The position numbers and the translations under genes were made by a program. DNA of 64,000 nucleotides from Citrobacter amalonaticus (GTDB lineage Bacteria; Pseudomonadota; Gammaproteobacteria; Enterobacterales; Enterobacteriaceae): assembly GCF_001559075.2 (NCBI RefSeq), contig NZ_CP014015.2, forward strand, positions 310,001 to 374,000, given 5' to 3'. A model generated the notes under the pieces. The model searched no databases, had not been told where the DNA came from, and saw nothing but the letters and a program-made list of their open reading frames with translations. Of this stretch, positions 7,811 through 18,011 are shown in pieces (the stretch's first letter is position 1; each line of letters starts with the position of its first letter).

Positions 7811-9340
7811 TTACGGCCTTGTAGTAGTAACGGAATTAACAAACCACTGCTGGATGTTGCTCATCGCAGAATGCGAGGTATCCAGAATCGGCTGCGGATA
7901 GAAGCCAAGCAGTACCAGAAGCACGACCAGCAACAGGATGATAAACAGCTCACGCAGCGACATCCCTGGCAGTTCTTGTTGTGCAATCTGGCTCTTCGCT
8001 TTACCGAAGTAAGCGCGATGCAGCATCGCCAGCGAGTAAACAGAGGCAAACACCAGACCAAAGGTCGAAATCACGGTGATCACCGGAACGACCTGGTAGC
8101 TGCCGAACAGGATCATAAATTCGCCAACGAAGTTACCGGTGCCCGGCATACCCAGCGTCGCCACCGCGAAGAACATGGACAGTGCTGGCAACCATTTCAT
8201 CTTGCCCCACAGACCGCCCATCATGCGCATGTCGCGAGTATGCAGTCGTTCGTACAACTGACCACACAGAATGAACAGACCCGCAGCGGACAGGCCGTGC
8301 GCGATCATCTGAATCACCGCCCCCTGGTACGCCAGCTGGCTGCCGGTGTAGATGGCAATCAGCACGAAGCCCATGTGTGAAACCGAGGTGTAGGCGATCA
8401 GACGTTTAATGTCGTACTGCGTGAACGCCATCCATGCACCGTAGAAGATACCGATGACGCCCAGCCACATCGCGATAGGTGCGAACTCCGCTGACGCGTT
8501 CGGGAACAGCGGCAGGGAGAAACGCAGCAGACCGTAAGCGGCGGTTTTCAGCAGAATACCGGCGAGGTCAACGGAACCTGCGGTCGGTGCCTGGGAGTGC
8601 GCATCCGGCAGCCAGCCGTGCAGCGGAACCACCGGCATTTTCACCGCAAACGCGATGAAGAAGCCCAGCATCAGCAGATATTCGACGCCGTGAGACATCG
8701 GGGTTTTCAGCAGGTCTTCATAGTTGAAGGTCCACACGCCGGTCGCATTGTGGTGAACAAACACCAGCGCCAGGATAGCAATCAGCATCACCAGACCGCT
8801 CGCCTGGGTATAAATGAAGAACTTGGTTGCCGCCGTGATACGCGTTTTACCGTCGGACGCCTTGTGGCCCCACAGCGCGATCAGGAAGTACATCGGCACC
8901 AGCATCATTTCCCAGAAGAAGAAGAACAGGAACATGTCGATGGCAAGGAACACGCCGATCACGCCGCCCAGGATCCACATCAGGTTCAGGTGGAAGAAGC
9001 CCTGGTATTTTTCGATTTCTCGCCAGGAACACAACACCGCCAGAACGCCAAGCAGACCGGTCAGCACCACCATCAGCAGCGACAAGCCGTCGATGGCCAG
9101 GTGAATCGAGATGCCAAAGCGTGGGATCCACGGCAGGACAAATTCAGACTGCCACTGCGGAATGCCAGCAGACTGCGTCAGCGAATAACCGCCCTGTAGC
9201 CACAGTTGCAGGCCAAGCGCGAGCGTCAGTCCCATGGTGATCAGCGCGATCCAGCGCGGCACCTTCACGCCAAAGCGTTCGGTCTGCCAGCACAGGAAGC
9301 CACCGATAAAGGGGATTAGTATCAACCAGGGTAATAACAT
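7811..9340 (-). CDS. nuoM: NuoM, complex I membrane subunit M
   Basis: ND4-type antiporter-like subunit of the complex I membrane arm, 509 residues with about 14 transmembrane helices. Conserved features include the glutamate in FFFWEMMLVPMYFLIALWG and the discontinuous helix around FAVKMPVVPLHGWLPDAH. It is followed closely by nuoN, but separated from nuoL by 289 bases that hold repeat elements. That is an unusually large gap in an otherwise tight operon. Confidence 0.98.
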   Translation of the reverse strand: MLLPWLILIPFIGGFLCWQTERFGVKVPRWIALITMGLTLALGLQLWLQGGYSLTQSAGIPQWQSEFVLPWIPRFGISIHLAIDGLSLLMVVLTGLLGVLAVLCSWREIEKYQGFFHLNLMWILGGVIGVFLAIDMFLFFFFWEMMLVPMYFLIALWGHKASDGKTRITAATKFFIYTQASGLVMLIAILALVFVHHNATGVWTFNYEDLLKTPMSHGVEYLLMLGFFIAFAVKMPVVPLHGWLPDAHSQAPTAGSVDLAGILLKTAAYGLLRFSLPLFPNASAEFAPIAMWLGVIGIFYGAWMAFTQYDIKRLIAYTSVSHMGFVLIAIYTGSQLAYQGAVIQMIAHGLSAAGLFILCGQLYERLHTRDMRMMGGLWGKMKWLPALSMFFAVATLGMPGTGNFVGEFMILFGSYQVVPVITVISTFGLVFASVYSLAMLHRAYFGKAKSQIAQQELPGMSLRELFIILLLVVLLVLLGFYPQPILDTSHSAMSNIQQWFVNSVTTTRP

Positions 9341-9422
9341 AGCTAAGTATGTCCCTTATATTTACTCCTGCTCAGGCTATCTCACTCGTCAGCCCAAATC
9401 CCGGCAGTGCTCGCAATCCTCA

Positions 9423-9436
9423 CGTACTTCAGTACG
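9423..9436. repeat. Short dyad in the nuoM-nuoL gap
   Basis: CGTACT, TC, AGTACG forms a six-base-pair dyad inside a GC-rich stretch (about 9390-9482) of the kind often seen in enteric intergenic repeats. It is not part of nuoM or nuoL. Family name not assigned. Confidence 0.45.
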
Positions 9437-9544
9437 CTCCGGTTGCTCTGCGCTGGCGGTCTCCGGTTTGACTTCGCCGATGACGCCTGTACATCAGGAA
9501 CAGATTTTCAACGAATTCTAAAAATTATTTTTGGGTTTGTTGTG

Positions 9545-9610
9545 TCGGGTGGCGCTAACGCTTACCCGACCTACGGCCTCGTAGGCCCGGTAAGCACAGT
9601 GCCACCGGGC
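9545..9610. repeat. REP pair (BIME) between nuoL and nuoM
   Basis: Two REP-like palindromic units face each other: 9545-9570 (TCGGGTGGCG ... CTTACCCGA) and 9585-9610 (GCCCGGTAAG ... CCACCGGGC). They are joined by a small hairpin CTACG-GCCT-CGTAG. The units sit inside the nuo transcript, where REP pairs are known to stabilise upstream RNA or change relative expression. Confidence 0.8.
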
Positions 9611-9629
9611 ACAATCCCGACCCGCAAAC

Positions 9630-11471
9630 TCAACGCAGTACCATCAGCAGTGCCAGCACGACAACCGCACCGATGCTCATTGACGCGACATACCAGCGCA
9701 GATAACCGTTCTCGCTGAACAGCAAGCCTTTACCTGCGAAGCGGGAAAGGATTGCCGGTACGTTCATCAGGGCATTGAGCGGATCGCGTTTAAGCAGCCA
9801 GGCGACGCCAAGGAACGGCTTAACGAACACTTTGTCGTACAGCCAGTCGAAGCCCCAGGCGTTATACCACCAGGTCCCCAGCAGACGGCCCGGTGCACTG
9901 TTGGCAATCGAGGTCACAAGCGTACGTTTACCCAGCCACAGCCATGCGGCAATCAGGATGCCCGCAATCGCTACCACGCCAGAAGTTATTTCCAGGGTCA
10001 TCACGCGGCCATGCTCAAGTTCAGTTGTCTGTGGCAGTACCCCCTGCAGCGGCGGCACAATCAGCGCGCCTACGAAGGTGGACAGGATCATCAGGACAAT
10101 CAACGGCAGGTGGTGAGTAATCCCCTTCCCTGCATGAGCATGAATTTGTTCTTTACCGTGGAACACGATGAAAATCATACGGAAGGTATACAGGGAGGTC
10201 ATGAACGCACCGACCAGACCTGCCACCATCAGATTGATATGACCATTTGCCATCGCGCCTGCCAGAATCTCATCCTTACTGAAGAAGCCTGCGGTAATCA
10301 ACGGCAGCGCCGACAGCGCCGCACCGCCCACCAGGAAGCAGAGATAAACCAGCGGAATGGACTTACGCAGACCGCCCATCTTGAAGATGTTCTGTTCGTG
10401 ATGGCAGGCCAGAATGACAGAGCCGGATGCCAGGAACAGCAGCGCTTTAAAGAAGGCGTGCGTCATCAGGTGGAAAATCGCCGCATCCCATGCCTGAACG
10501 CCCAGCGCCAGGAACATGTAACCGATCTGGCTCATGGTGGAATAGGCGAGTACGCGTTTGATGTCGGTTTGCACCAGTGCGGCAAAACCTGCCATCACCA
10601 GCGTCACCGCACCCACGATGCCGACCAGATGCAGAATTTCCGGGGTCATCAGGAACAGGCCATGCGTACGGGCAATCAGGTAGACACCGGCGGTAACCAT
10701 CGTTGCGGCGTGGATCAGCGCGGAGACAGGCGTCGGGCCCGCCATCGCGTCAGCCAGCCATGTCTGCAACGGCAGCTGTGCCGATTTACCGACCGCACCA
10801 CCCAGCAACATCAACGTCGCCCACGTCAACATATTGTTGCCTGCGGCGAAGTGTGCTGGCGCCAGTTCAACCATTTCACGGAAGTTCAGGGTGCCCAGCT
10901 CGTTGTACAGAATGAACAGTGCGAACGCGAGGAACACGTCACCCACACGGGTCACGACAAACGCTTTCATCGCCGCAGCGCCATTCTTCGGATCGGTGTA
11001 GTAGAAGCCGATCAGCAGATAAGAGCAGAGGCCCACGCCTTCCCAGCCGAGGTACATCAACAGCAGGTTATCGGACAGCACCAAAACAACCATACTGGCG
11101 ATAAACAGGTTAGTGTAAGCGAAGAAGCGGGAGTAGCCCTCTTCGCCGCGCATATACCAGGATGCGAACATGTGGATCAGGAAGCCGACACCGGTGACGA
11201 CCGACAGCATGGTCAGCGACAGGCCGTCCAGTACCAGGTTGAAACCAATGTTGAAGTCACCGACAGACATCCACGTCCACAGCGGCTGGCTGAACGCCTG
11301 CTTGCCGTTGGCGAAGAAGTCCATACCGACAAAGGCAGTGACCAGCGCCGCCAGACCAATGGAGCCTACGCCCACGGTTGCGGAGAGATTTTCTGACCAG
11401 CGTCCGCGAGAGAACGCCAGCAGGACAAAGCCAATCAATGGCAGAATGATGGTTAAGGCAAGCATGTTCAT
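9630..11471 (-). CDS. nuoL: NuoL, complex I membrane subunit L
   Basis: ND5-type distal proton-pumping subunit, 613 residues. It has about 16 membrane helices and a long lateral amphipathic helix near the C-terminus that runs along NuoM and NuoN. Motifs include [17 protein letters not shown] (essential glutamate region), [35 protein letters not shown] and the histidine-rich [16 protein letters not shown]. The start overlaps the nuoK stop by four bases. Its downstream side is separated from nuoM by a REP-bearing spacer. Confidence 0.98.
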
Positions 11472-11770
11472 CCACGCATCTCACTTACTGAATCAATGTT
11501 CAGGTTCTGGCGACGGCGATGAAGTTGCAGCAACAGCGCAAGTCCAATACTCGCTTCGGCAGCCGCAAGGCTGATGGCGAGAATATACATCACCTGACCA
11601 TCGGTCTGGCCCCAGTAGCTACCGGCGACCACAAAGGCCAGCGCGGAAGCGTTGATCATGATTTCCAGACCAATCAGCATAAACAGCAGATTGCGGCGGA
11701 TAACCAGACCGGTTAAACCCAGAACGAATAAAATCGCAGCGAGGATCAGTCCATGTTGTAAGGGGATCAT
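11468..11770 (-). CDS. nuoK: NuoK, complex I membrane subunit K
   Basis: ND4L-type small membrane subunit of complex I, 100 residues with three transmembrane helices. The two conserved membrane glutamates of the family are visible in [19 protein letters not shown] and in [16 protein letters not shown]; they belong to the central hydrophilic axis of the membrane arm. It overlaps nuoL by four bases and nuoJ by four bases, which indicates translational coupling. Confidence 0.98.
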
Positions 11771-12321
11771 GCGTGCTCCTCCGTTTTTCTTTTCGCGCTG
11801 TCGTCTTTACGGTTGCTCAGCACTTCACCCGAACGCTCTTCGCGTCCAACGTGGAAGGCTACAACCAGACCTGCCAGCAGCAGCATGGATGCCAGTTCAA
11901 CCGCCAGTACGTAAGGCCCGAACAGGGTAATACCTACCGCTTTCGCGCTGATTGGCGTGCCGTCGATACCCTGATCGTTAACACCCAGAATGGCGTAAAC
12001 AATCACCACCAGCATGATGGCCGACAGAATTGCCGGGCCAATCCACACCTGCGGCTTCAGCCACTGGCGTTCCTGTTCGATTTCAGAACCGCCCAGGTTG
12101 AGCATCATCACCACAAACACGAACAGCACCATAATGGCGCCCGCGTAAACGATAATTTCCAGCGCACCCGCGAAGTAAGCGCCCAACGAGAAGAACACCC
12201 CAGAAATCGCCAGCAGCGAAATAATCAGGTACAGCAGCGCGTGCACCGGATTGGTATGGGTGATCACCCGCAAGGTTGCGAGAATGGCGATCAGGCCACA
12301 GATATAAAAAGCGAACTCCAT
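11767..12321 (-). CDS. nuoJ: NuoJ, complex I membrane subunit J
   Basis: ND6-type membrane subunit, 184 residues with five predicted transmembrane helices and a charged C-terminal tail. The conserved helix with a pi-bulge is seen in [26 protein letters not shown]. That helix changes conformation during coupling of quinone reduction to proton pumping. It starts 11 bases after nuoI and overlaps nuoK by four bases. Confidence 0.98.
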
Positions 12322-12332
12322 TGCCCCTCTCC

Positions 12333-12875
12333 TTACGGTAACAGGCTCTTGACGTCGATAGGCTTGGCTTCGTTCTCTGCTTCGCCCTTATCTTTGCCGT
12401 CGATTGCCATACCTGCCATCCGGTAGAAGTTATATTCCGGATATTTACCCGGACCGGAGATCAGCAGATCCTCTTTCTCGTAAACCAGATCCTGGCGCTT
12501 GTACTCACCCAGTTCGAAATCTGGCGTAAGTTGAATCGCGGTTGTCGGACAGGCTTCTTCGCACAGACCGCAGAAAATGCAGCGTGAGAAGTTAATGCGG
12601 AAAAACTCCGGATACCAGCGACCGTCTTTGGTCTCTGCTTTTTGCAGAGAGATACAGCCTACCGGACACGCTACCGCACACAGGTTACAGGCAACGCAGC
12701 GTTCCTCGCCGTCCGGGTCGCGCGTCAGAACAATGCGACCACGAAAACGGGGCGGTAGATAGACCGGCTCTTCCGGGTACATCTGCGTTTCGCGTTTCGC
12801 GAACGCATGCAGGCCGATCATCCAGATACTGCGTACCTGGGTGCCGAAGCCTACTAACAATTCTTTTAAGGTCAT
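12333..12875 (-). CDS. nuoI: NuoI, complex I ferredoxin-like subunit
   Basis: Peripheral-arm subunit that carries iron-sulfur clusters N6a and N6b. The 180-residue protein has two [4Fe-4S] motifs: Cys60, Cys63, Cys66 and Cys70 (CVACNLCAVAC) and Cys99, Cys102, Cys105 and Cys109 (CIFCGLCEEAC). The N-terminal 25 residues form the amphipathic helix that meets the membrane. It lies between nuoH (14 bases before) and nuoJ (11 bases after). Confidence 0.98.
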   Translation of the reverse strand: MTLKELLVGFGTQVRSIWMIGLHAFAKRETQMYPEEPVYLPPRFRGRIVLTRDPDGEERCVACNLCAVACPVGCISLQKAETKDGRWYPEFFRINFSRCIFCGLCEEACPTTAIQLTPDFELGEYKRQDLVYEKEDLLISGPGKYPEYNFYRMAGMAIDGKDKGEAENEAKPIDVKSLLP

Positions 12876-12889
12876 GGTCTTTGTGCCCC

Positions 12890-13867
12890 TTATTGCGCCT
12901 GCCAGAGAATGACAGCCGCCGTTACCAGCAAGTTGATGAGCGTCAGCGGCAGGCAGATCTTCCAGCCGAAGGACATTACCTGGTCATAACGAGGACGCGG
13001 TAATGACGCACGAATCAAAATGAACATCATCATGAAGAACGCGGTTTTCAGCGCGAACCAGATGAATGGTGGTAAGAACGGGCCATGCCAGCCACCGAAG
13101 AACAGGGTAACCATCAGCGCAGAAATGGTGACGATACCGATGTATTCCCCCACAAAGAACAGACCGAATTTCATCCCGGAGTATTCAATGTGGTAACCAT
13201 CGGCCAGTTCCTGCTCGGCTTCCGGCTGGTCAAACGGATGACGGTGACACACCGCCACGCCCGCGATAGCGAAGGTGACAAAACCAAAGAACTGCGGAAT
13301 AACGTTCCAGATATCAGCCTGGTTGTTGACGATGTCGGTCATGTTAAATGAACCCGCCTGCGCCACCACGCCCATCAGGGAAAGTCCGAGGAACACTTCG
13401 TAGCTGAGCGTTTGCGCAGATGCACGCATCGCACCCAACAGCGAATATTTGTTGTTACTCGACCAACCGGCGAACAGCACCGCATACACTGCCAGACCCG
13501 CCATCATCAGAAAGAACAAGATCCCGATGTTCAGATCCGCAACCACCCAACCCGGACTCACCGGCACAATGGCAAACGCCAGCAGCAGTGAGGTAAAGGC
13601 GATCATTGGCGCAAGGGTAAAGATGACGCGATCCGAGAATTTCGGGATCCAGTCTTCTTTAAAGAACATCTTGATCATGTCCGCGACCAGCTGGAGCGAA
13701 CCGCCCCAGCCGACACGGTTCGGTCCGTAGCGGTTCTGGAACAGGCCCAGCAGACGACGTTCGCCAAAGCTCATGAACGCCCCGCAGGTGACCACCACCA
13801 GCAGGATCACCACCGCTTTGAGGATGGTCAGCAGGATATCGATAAGATCCGGTGTTATCCAACTCAT
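12890..13867 (-). CDS. nuoH: NuoH, complex I quinone-site membrane subunit
   Basis: ND1-type membrane subunit, 325 residues with eight helices, which forms the entrance of the ubiquinone chamber together with NuoB and NuoCD. Conserved signatures include GERRLLGLFQNRYGPNRVG and the acidic loop around HRHPFDQPEAEQELADGYHIEYSG. The segment reads AVCHRHPFDQPEAEQEL where the family usually has ETNRxPFDxxEAEsEL-type residues, matching the enteric version. It overlaps nuoG by four bases. Confidence 0.98.
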   Translation of the reverse strand: MSWITPDLIDILLTILKAVVILLVVVTCGAFMSFGERRLLGLFQNRYGPNRVGWGGSLQLVADMIKMFFKEDWIPKFSDRVIFTLAPMIAFTSLLLAFAIVPVSPGWVVADLNIGILFFLMMAGLAVYAVLFAGWSSNNKYSLLGAMRASAQTLSYEVFLGLSLMGVVAQAGSFNMTDIVNNQADIWNVIPQFFGFVTFAIAGVAVCHRHPFDQPEAEQELADGYHIEYSGMKFGLFFVGEYIGIVTISALMVTLFFGGWHGPFLPPFIWFALKTAFFMMMFILIRASLPRPRYDQVMSFGWKICLPLTLINLLVTAAVILWQAQ

Positions 13868-16590
13868 TGTTGTGCCTCCTGCAGATCCTCAAGACGCGCT
13901 CCCGCCAGAACAGGAGCAATGCCCGGCATGCCCATCGGCAAACCGACCTGCCCTGCCGTGAGACCTTCGGCGATTTCAACCGGCAGCGTGACCGTGTTGC
14001 CATCGTAGCTAAAGGAGACGCGGGTACCGGCATTCACGCCCAACTTCGCGGCATCAGCCGGGTTGAGTTTGATGTACGGTTGCGGCATGCGGCTCTGGAA
14101 GACCGGCGCACGCTGAGACAGTTCATCGCTACCAAACAGATGGTAGTACGGCGCGATACGCCACTGTCCGTCCTGCGCCTGGAAGCTCGCCGGAACGGTC
14201 GTGAAGTAATCCAGACCGCCTTCTGTTGCTTCGATCAGACGCACACCCGGATCGCCATGGCGCAGTTTCCCGCCCACTTCATCCTGGAACTTGTTCCACG
14301 CCTGTGGAGAGTTCCAGCCCGGAGCCCAGGCAAATGGAATCTGTGAACGCGGCGCAGACGGCTGGTTGTTCCCTTCCATTGAGAAGGCAAACATCGTGTC
14401 TTTGTCCTGCGGCTGACGCGGTTCGTGAACGCTGATGTTCGCGCGCATCGCCGTACGACCGCTGTAACGGTGCGGCTCACGCGCCAGTTTCTGTCCACGA
14501 ATGCGGAAGGTGGCATCCGGCGCAGCATCTTTAATACCGGCCAGTTCAGGCATCGCAGCCACGACAGCGTCGATCACGTGGTCAAGCTGGGTCCAGTCTA
14601 CTTCGCGGTTCTGCACGGTGCTGTGCAGCGAATGCAGCCAGCGCCAGCTTTCCAGCATAATGGTGTTGCTGTCGTAGTACGCCGGATCGTAAACCTGGAA
14701 GAAACGCTGAGCGCGGCCTTCATTGTTGATGACCGTACCGTCGCTCTCGGCAAAGCTGGCGGCGGAAAGCACCAGATGGGCGTTTTCCATGATCGCCGTA
14801 CGCTGATGGTCAACCACCATCACCAGCGGCGCTTTTGCCAGCGCAGCATTCACGCGCGTTGCCGACGCATGACGATGCAGATCGTTTTCCAGCACCACCA
14901 CCGCGTCTGCACGGCCGGTTTCCAGTTCCGTCAACGCATCATCCAGCGAACCGCCGCCCATAATGCCCAGGCCCATACTGTTAACCGAACGGGCAATCAT
15001 CGTGATGCCGACGTCAGCACCGCGACCTTTCAGCGCTTTCGCCACGTTGGCAGCCGCCTGAATCACTTCAGCGCTACCGGCGTTCGTACCGGAAATGATC
15101 AGCGGTTTTTTCGCCCCGGCCAGCGCCTGGACGATCACGTCGATTTTGTTTTGCAGATCGCTGCTGATGCCGTCAACGGCTGGCGCATTGTTGTCCAGCG
15201 CATGGGCAATCGCGAAGCCTAAACGCGCCTGATCTTCAACCGGCGCACGGTAGGTCCAGGCCGCAATATCATCCAGACGGGTGTTATCCACGTTGGTGAC
15301 GAACAGCGGATGCTTCGCGCGCTGACCGATGTTGAGGATTGCCGCAATCTGCCAGTCAGCCACTTTCTGGGCTGCCGCCATTTCGCGTGCTTTACCTTTC
15401 ACCGCCTGACGCACGGCCAGCGCAACACGAGCCCCGGTCTGGGTGATGTCTTCGCCCAGCACCAGCACCGCATCGTAAGATTCGATATCACGCAGCGCCG
15501 GGGTATGCACACCGCCTTCACGCAGCACTTTCAGTGCCAGTTGCAGACGTTCCTGCTCGGATTGTGCAATTCCGGTATAGAAGTTTTCCGCCCCGACCAG
15601 TTCACGCAACGCGAAGTTGCTCTCAACGCTGGCACGCGGTGAGCCGATGCCAATCACTTTCTTTGACTGACGCAGAATATCTGCCGCGCCCTGCATCGCC
15701 TGTTCGGCGTTGAGGGTGATCAGGTCATCGCCACGACGCTGTACCGGCTGACGCGGACGGTCTTTCAGGTTCACGTAACCATAGCCAAAACGACCGCGGT
15801 CGCAGAGGAAGTAGTGGTTAACGGTCCCGTTATAACGGTTTTCGATGCGACGCAGTTCGCCGTAGCGCTCACCCGGGCTGGTGTTACAGCCAATGGAACA
15901 CTGCTGGCAGATGCTTGGCGCAAACTGCATGTCCCACTTACGGTTATAGCGTTCGGAGTGCGTTTTATCGGTGAATACGCCGGTTGGGCAGATTTCCACC
16001 AGGTTACCGGAGAATTCGCTCTCCAGGGTACCGTCTTCCGGACGTCCGAAATAGACGTTATCGTGCGCGCCATACACGCCCAGATCCTGGCCGTCTGCAT
16101 AATCTTTGTAGTAACGCACACAGCGATAACAGGCGATGCAGCGGTTCATTTCATGAGAGATGAACGGCCCCAGGTCCTGGTTGCGGTGAGTACGTTTGGT
16201 GAAACGATAGCGACGGAAACTGTGGCCGGTCATCACGGTCATATCCTGAAGGTGGCAGTTACCGCCCTCTTCACAGACCGGACAGTCGTGCGGGTGGTTG
16301 GTCATTAACCACTCCACCACGCTTTCGCGGAACTGTTTCGCTTCTTCGTCGTCAATCGAAATAAACGTGCCTTCGGTTGCCGGTGTCATACAAGACATCA
16401 CCAGGCGACCACGCGTGTCTTCCGCGTTTTGGTATTGCTTCACCGCACACTGGCGGCAAGCACCAACGCTTCCCAGCGCCGGATGCCAGCAAAAGTACGG
16501 AATATCAAGGCCGAGAGACAGACAAGCTTCCAGCAGGTTGTCCGCTCCGTTGACCTCATATTCTTTGCCGTCTACATGAATCGTAGCCAT
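13864..16590 (-). CDS. nuoG: NuoG, complex I large Fe-S subunit
   Basis: Largest peripheral subunit of complex I, 908 residues from MATIHVDGKEYEVN. An in-frame ATG three codons upstream at 16599 is possible, but GGAAG lies at a better distance from 16590. The N-terminal ferredoxin domain (Cys motifs near 34-67) is followed by a His/Cys cluster (HPHDCPVCEEGGNCH) and two [4Fe-4S] motifs (CIACYRC). The CQQCSIGC motif holds cluster N7, found only in some bacteria. The C-terminal half is a molybdopterin oxidoreductase-like domain without a cofactor role. Downstream nuoH overlaps by four bases. Confidence 0.97.
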   Translation of the reverse strand: MATIHVDGKEYEVNGADNLLEACLSLGLDIPYFCWHPALGSVGACRQCAVKQYQNAEDTRGRLVMSCMTPATEGTFISIDDEEAKQFRESVVEWLMTNHPHDCPVCEEGGNCHLQDMTVMTGHSFRRYRFTKRTHRNQDLGPFISHEMNRCIACYRCVRYYKDYADGQDLGVYGAHDNVYFGRPEDGTLESEFSGNLVEICPTGVFTDKTHSERYNRKWDMQFAPSICQQCSIGCNTSPGERYGELRRIENRYNGTVNHYFLCDRGRFGYGYVNLKDRPRQPVQRRGDDLITLNAEQAMQGAADILRQSKKVIGIGSPRASVESNFALRELVGAENFYTGIAQSEQERLQLALKVLREGGVHTPALRDIESYDAVLVLGEDITQTGARVALAVRQAVKGKAREMAAAQKVADWQIAAILNIGQRAKHPLFVTNVDNTRLDDIAAWTYRAPVEDQARLGFAIAHALDNNAPAVDGISSDLQNKIDVIVQALAGAKKPLIISGTNAGSAEVIQAAANVAKALKGRGADVGITMIARSVNSMGLGIMGGGSLDDALTELETGRADAVVVLENDLHRHASATRVNAALAKAPLVMVVDHQRTAIMENAHLVLSAASFAESDGTVINNEGRAQRFFQVYDPAYYDSNTIMLESWRWLHSLHSTVQNREVDWTQLDHVIDAVVAAMPELAGIKDAAPDATFRIRGQKLAREPHRYSGRTAMRANISVHEPRQPQDKDTMFAFSMEGNNQPSAPRSQIPFAWAPGWNSPQAWNKFQDEVGGKLRHGDPGVRLIEATEGGLDYFTTVPASFQAQDGQWRIAPYYHLFGSDELSQRAPVFQSRMPQPYIKLNPADAAKLGVNAGTRVSFSYDGNTVTLPVEIAEGLTAGQVGLPMGMPGIAPVLAGARLEDLQEAQQ

Positions 16591-16673
16591 AGTCAGCATG
16601 CTTCCAGTTGGCTTAGTCAGGGACTAAGCGTTAATCGAATTTCATATCGCGATACAGGCTCAGAGGCCTGCAA

Positions 16674-18011
16674 TCACCAGCGCTCTTTCAGCAGGTTCGG
16701 CTGAATACCACCAATCGCGTGGGTATTGCTGAACGACTGCTTGATGCCAGCTTCGAATTCTTCGCGGAAATATTTAATGGCGCTCTGTAGCGGCTCAACC
16801 GCGCCCGGTGCGTGTGCACAGAAGGTTTTACCCGGACCGAGGAAACGACACAGTTGCTCAAGTGTCTCGATATCTCCAGGCTGGCCTTCGCCACGCTCCA
16901 GCGCTCGCAGAATTTTTACGCTCCACGGCAGGCCGTCACGACATGGCGTACACCATCCGCAGGATTCACGGGCAAAGAACTCTTCCAGGTTACGCACCAG
17001 CGGCACCATGCCAATCTCGTGGTCAACCGCCATCGCCAGCGCCGTACCCAGACGGCTGCCGGCTTTACCAATGCTCTCAAATTCCATTGGCAGATCGAGG
17101 TGCGCTTCGGTCAGGAAGTCTGTTCCCGCGCCGCCGGGCTGCCAGGCTTTGAACTTCAGTCCATCGCGCATGCCGCCCGCGTAGTCTTCGAGGATCTCAC
17201 GCGCAGTCGTGCCGAACGGCAGTTCCCACAGTCCCGGATTCTTCACGCGACCCGAGAAGCCCATCAGCTTGGTGCCGGCATCTTTGCTCTTCGAAATGTT
17301 CTGGTACCACTCCACGCCGTTGGCGAGGATCGCCGGAACGTTACACAGCGTTTCCACGTTGTTGACGCAGGTCGGTTTGCCCCACGCGCCGGAGGTCGCC
17401 GGGAACGGCGGCTTCGAGCGCGGGTTAGCGCGGCGGCCTTCAAGAGAGTTGATCAGCGCCGTTTCTTCACCGCAGATATAGCGCCCTGCCCCGGTGTGAA
17501 CAAACAGTTCGAAGTCAAAACCGGTGCCCATAATGTTTTTGCCGAGCAGACCGGCTTCGGTCGCTTCCGCAATCGCACGGCGCAGATGCACAGCGGCTTC
17601 AATGTATTCACCGCGCAGGAAGATGTAGCCCCGGTATGCTTTCAGCGCAAACGCGGAGATCAGCATGCCTTCCACCAGCAGGTGCGGCAGTTGTTCCATC
17701 AGTAAGCGGTCTTTATAGGTGCCCGGCTCCATTTCATCAGCGTTACACAGCAGGTAGCGGATGTTCATGGATTCGTCTTTTGGCATCAGGCTCCACTTCA
17801 GACCGGTGGAAAAGCCTGCGCCGCCGCGCCCTTTCAGGCCAGCGTCTTTGACCTGGTTGACGATCTCGTCCGGAGACAGACCGGTCAGCGCCTTACGCGC
17901 ACCTTCGTAGCCGTTCTTACTACGGTATTCGTCCAGCCACACAGGCTGTTTGTCATCACGCAGACGCCAGGTCAGCGGATGCGTTTCGGGAGTACGGATA
18001 ATGTCTTTCAT
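16674..18011 (-). CDS. nuoF: NuoF, NADH-binding FMN subunit
   Basis: Oxidises NADH and passes electrons through FMN to cluster N3. The 445-residue protein shows the glycine-rich nucleotide-binding segment GLKGRGGAGFSTGLKW (about 60-75), the FMN region around YICGEETALINSLEG and the [4Fe-4S] motif ESCGWCTPCRDG (about 350-359) with a fourth cysteine near 398. It overlaps nuoE by four bases; 83 bases separate it from nuoG. Confidence 0.98.
   Translation of the reverse strand: MKDIIRTPETHPLTWRLRDDKQPVWLDEYRSKNGYEGARKALTGLSPDEIVNQVKDAGLKGRGGAGFSTGLKWSLMPKDESMNIRYLLCNADEMEPGTYKDRLLMEQLPHLLVEGMLISAFALKAYRGYIFLRGEYIEAAVHLRRAIAEATEAGLLGKNIMGTGFDFELFVHTGAGRYICGEETALINSLEGRRANPRSKPPFPATSGAWGKPTCVNNVETLCNVPAILANGVEWYQNISKSKDAGTKLMGFSGRVKNPGLWELPFGTTAREILEDYAGGMRDGLKFKAWQPGGAGTDFLTEAHLDLPMEFESIGKAGSRLGTALAMAVDHEIGMVPLVRNLEEFFARESCGWCTPCRDGLPWSVKILRALERGEGQPGDIETLEQLCRFLGPGKTFCAHAPGAVEPLQSAIKYFREEFEAGIKQSFSNTHAIGGIQPNLLKERW

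Noticed and set aside
10011..11396. Long plus-strand open frame (461 codons) opposite nuoL
   Set aside because: It is antisense to the whole of NuoL, rich in His, Gln and Arg from the complement of membrane codons, has no family match and no ribosome site.
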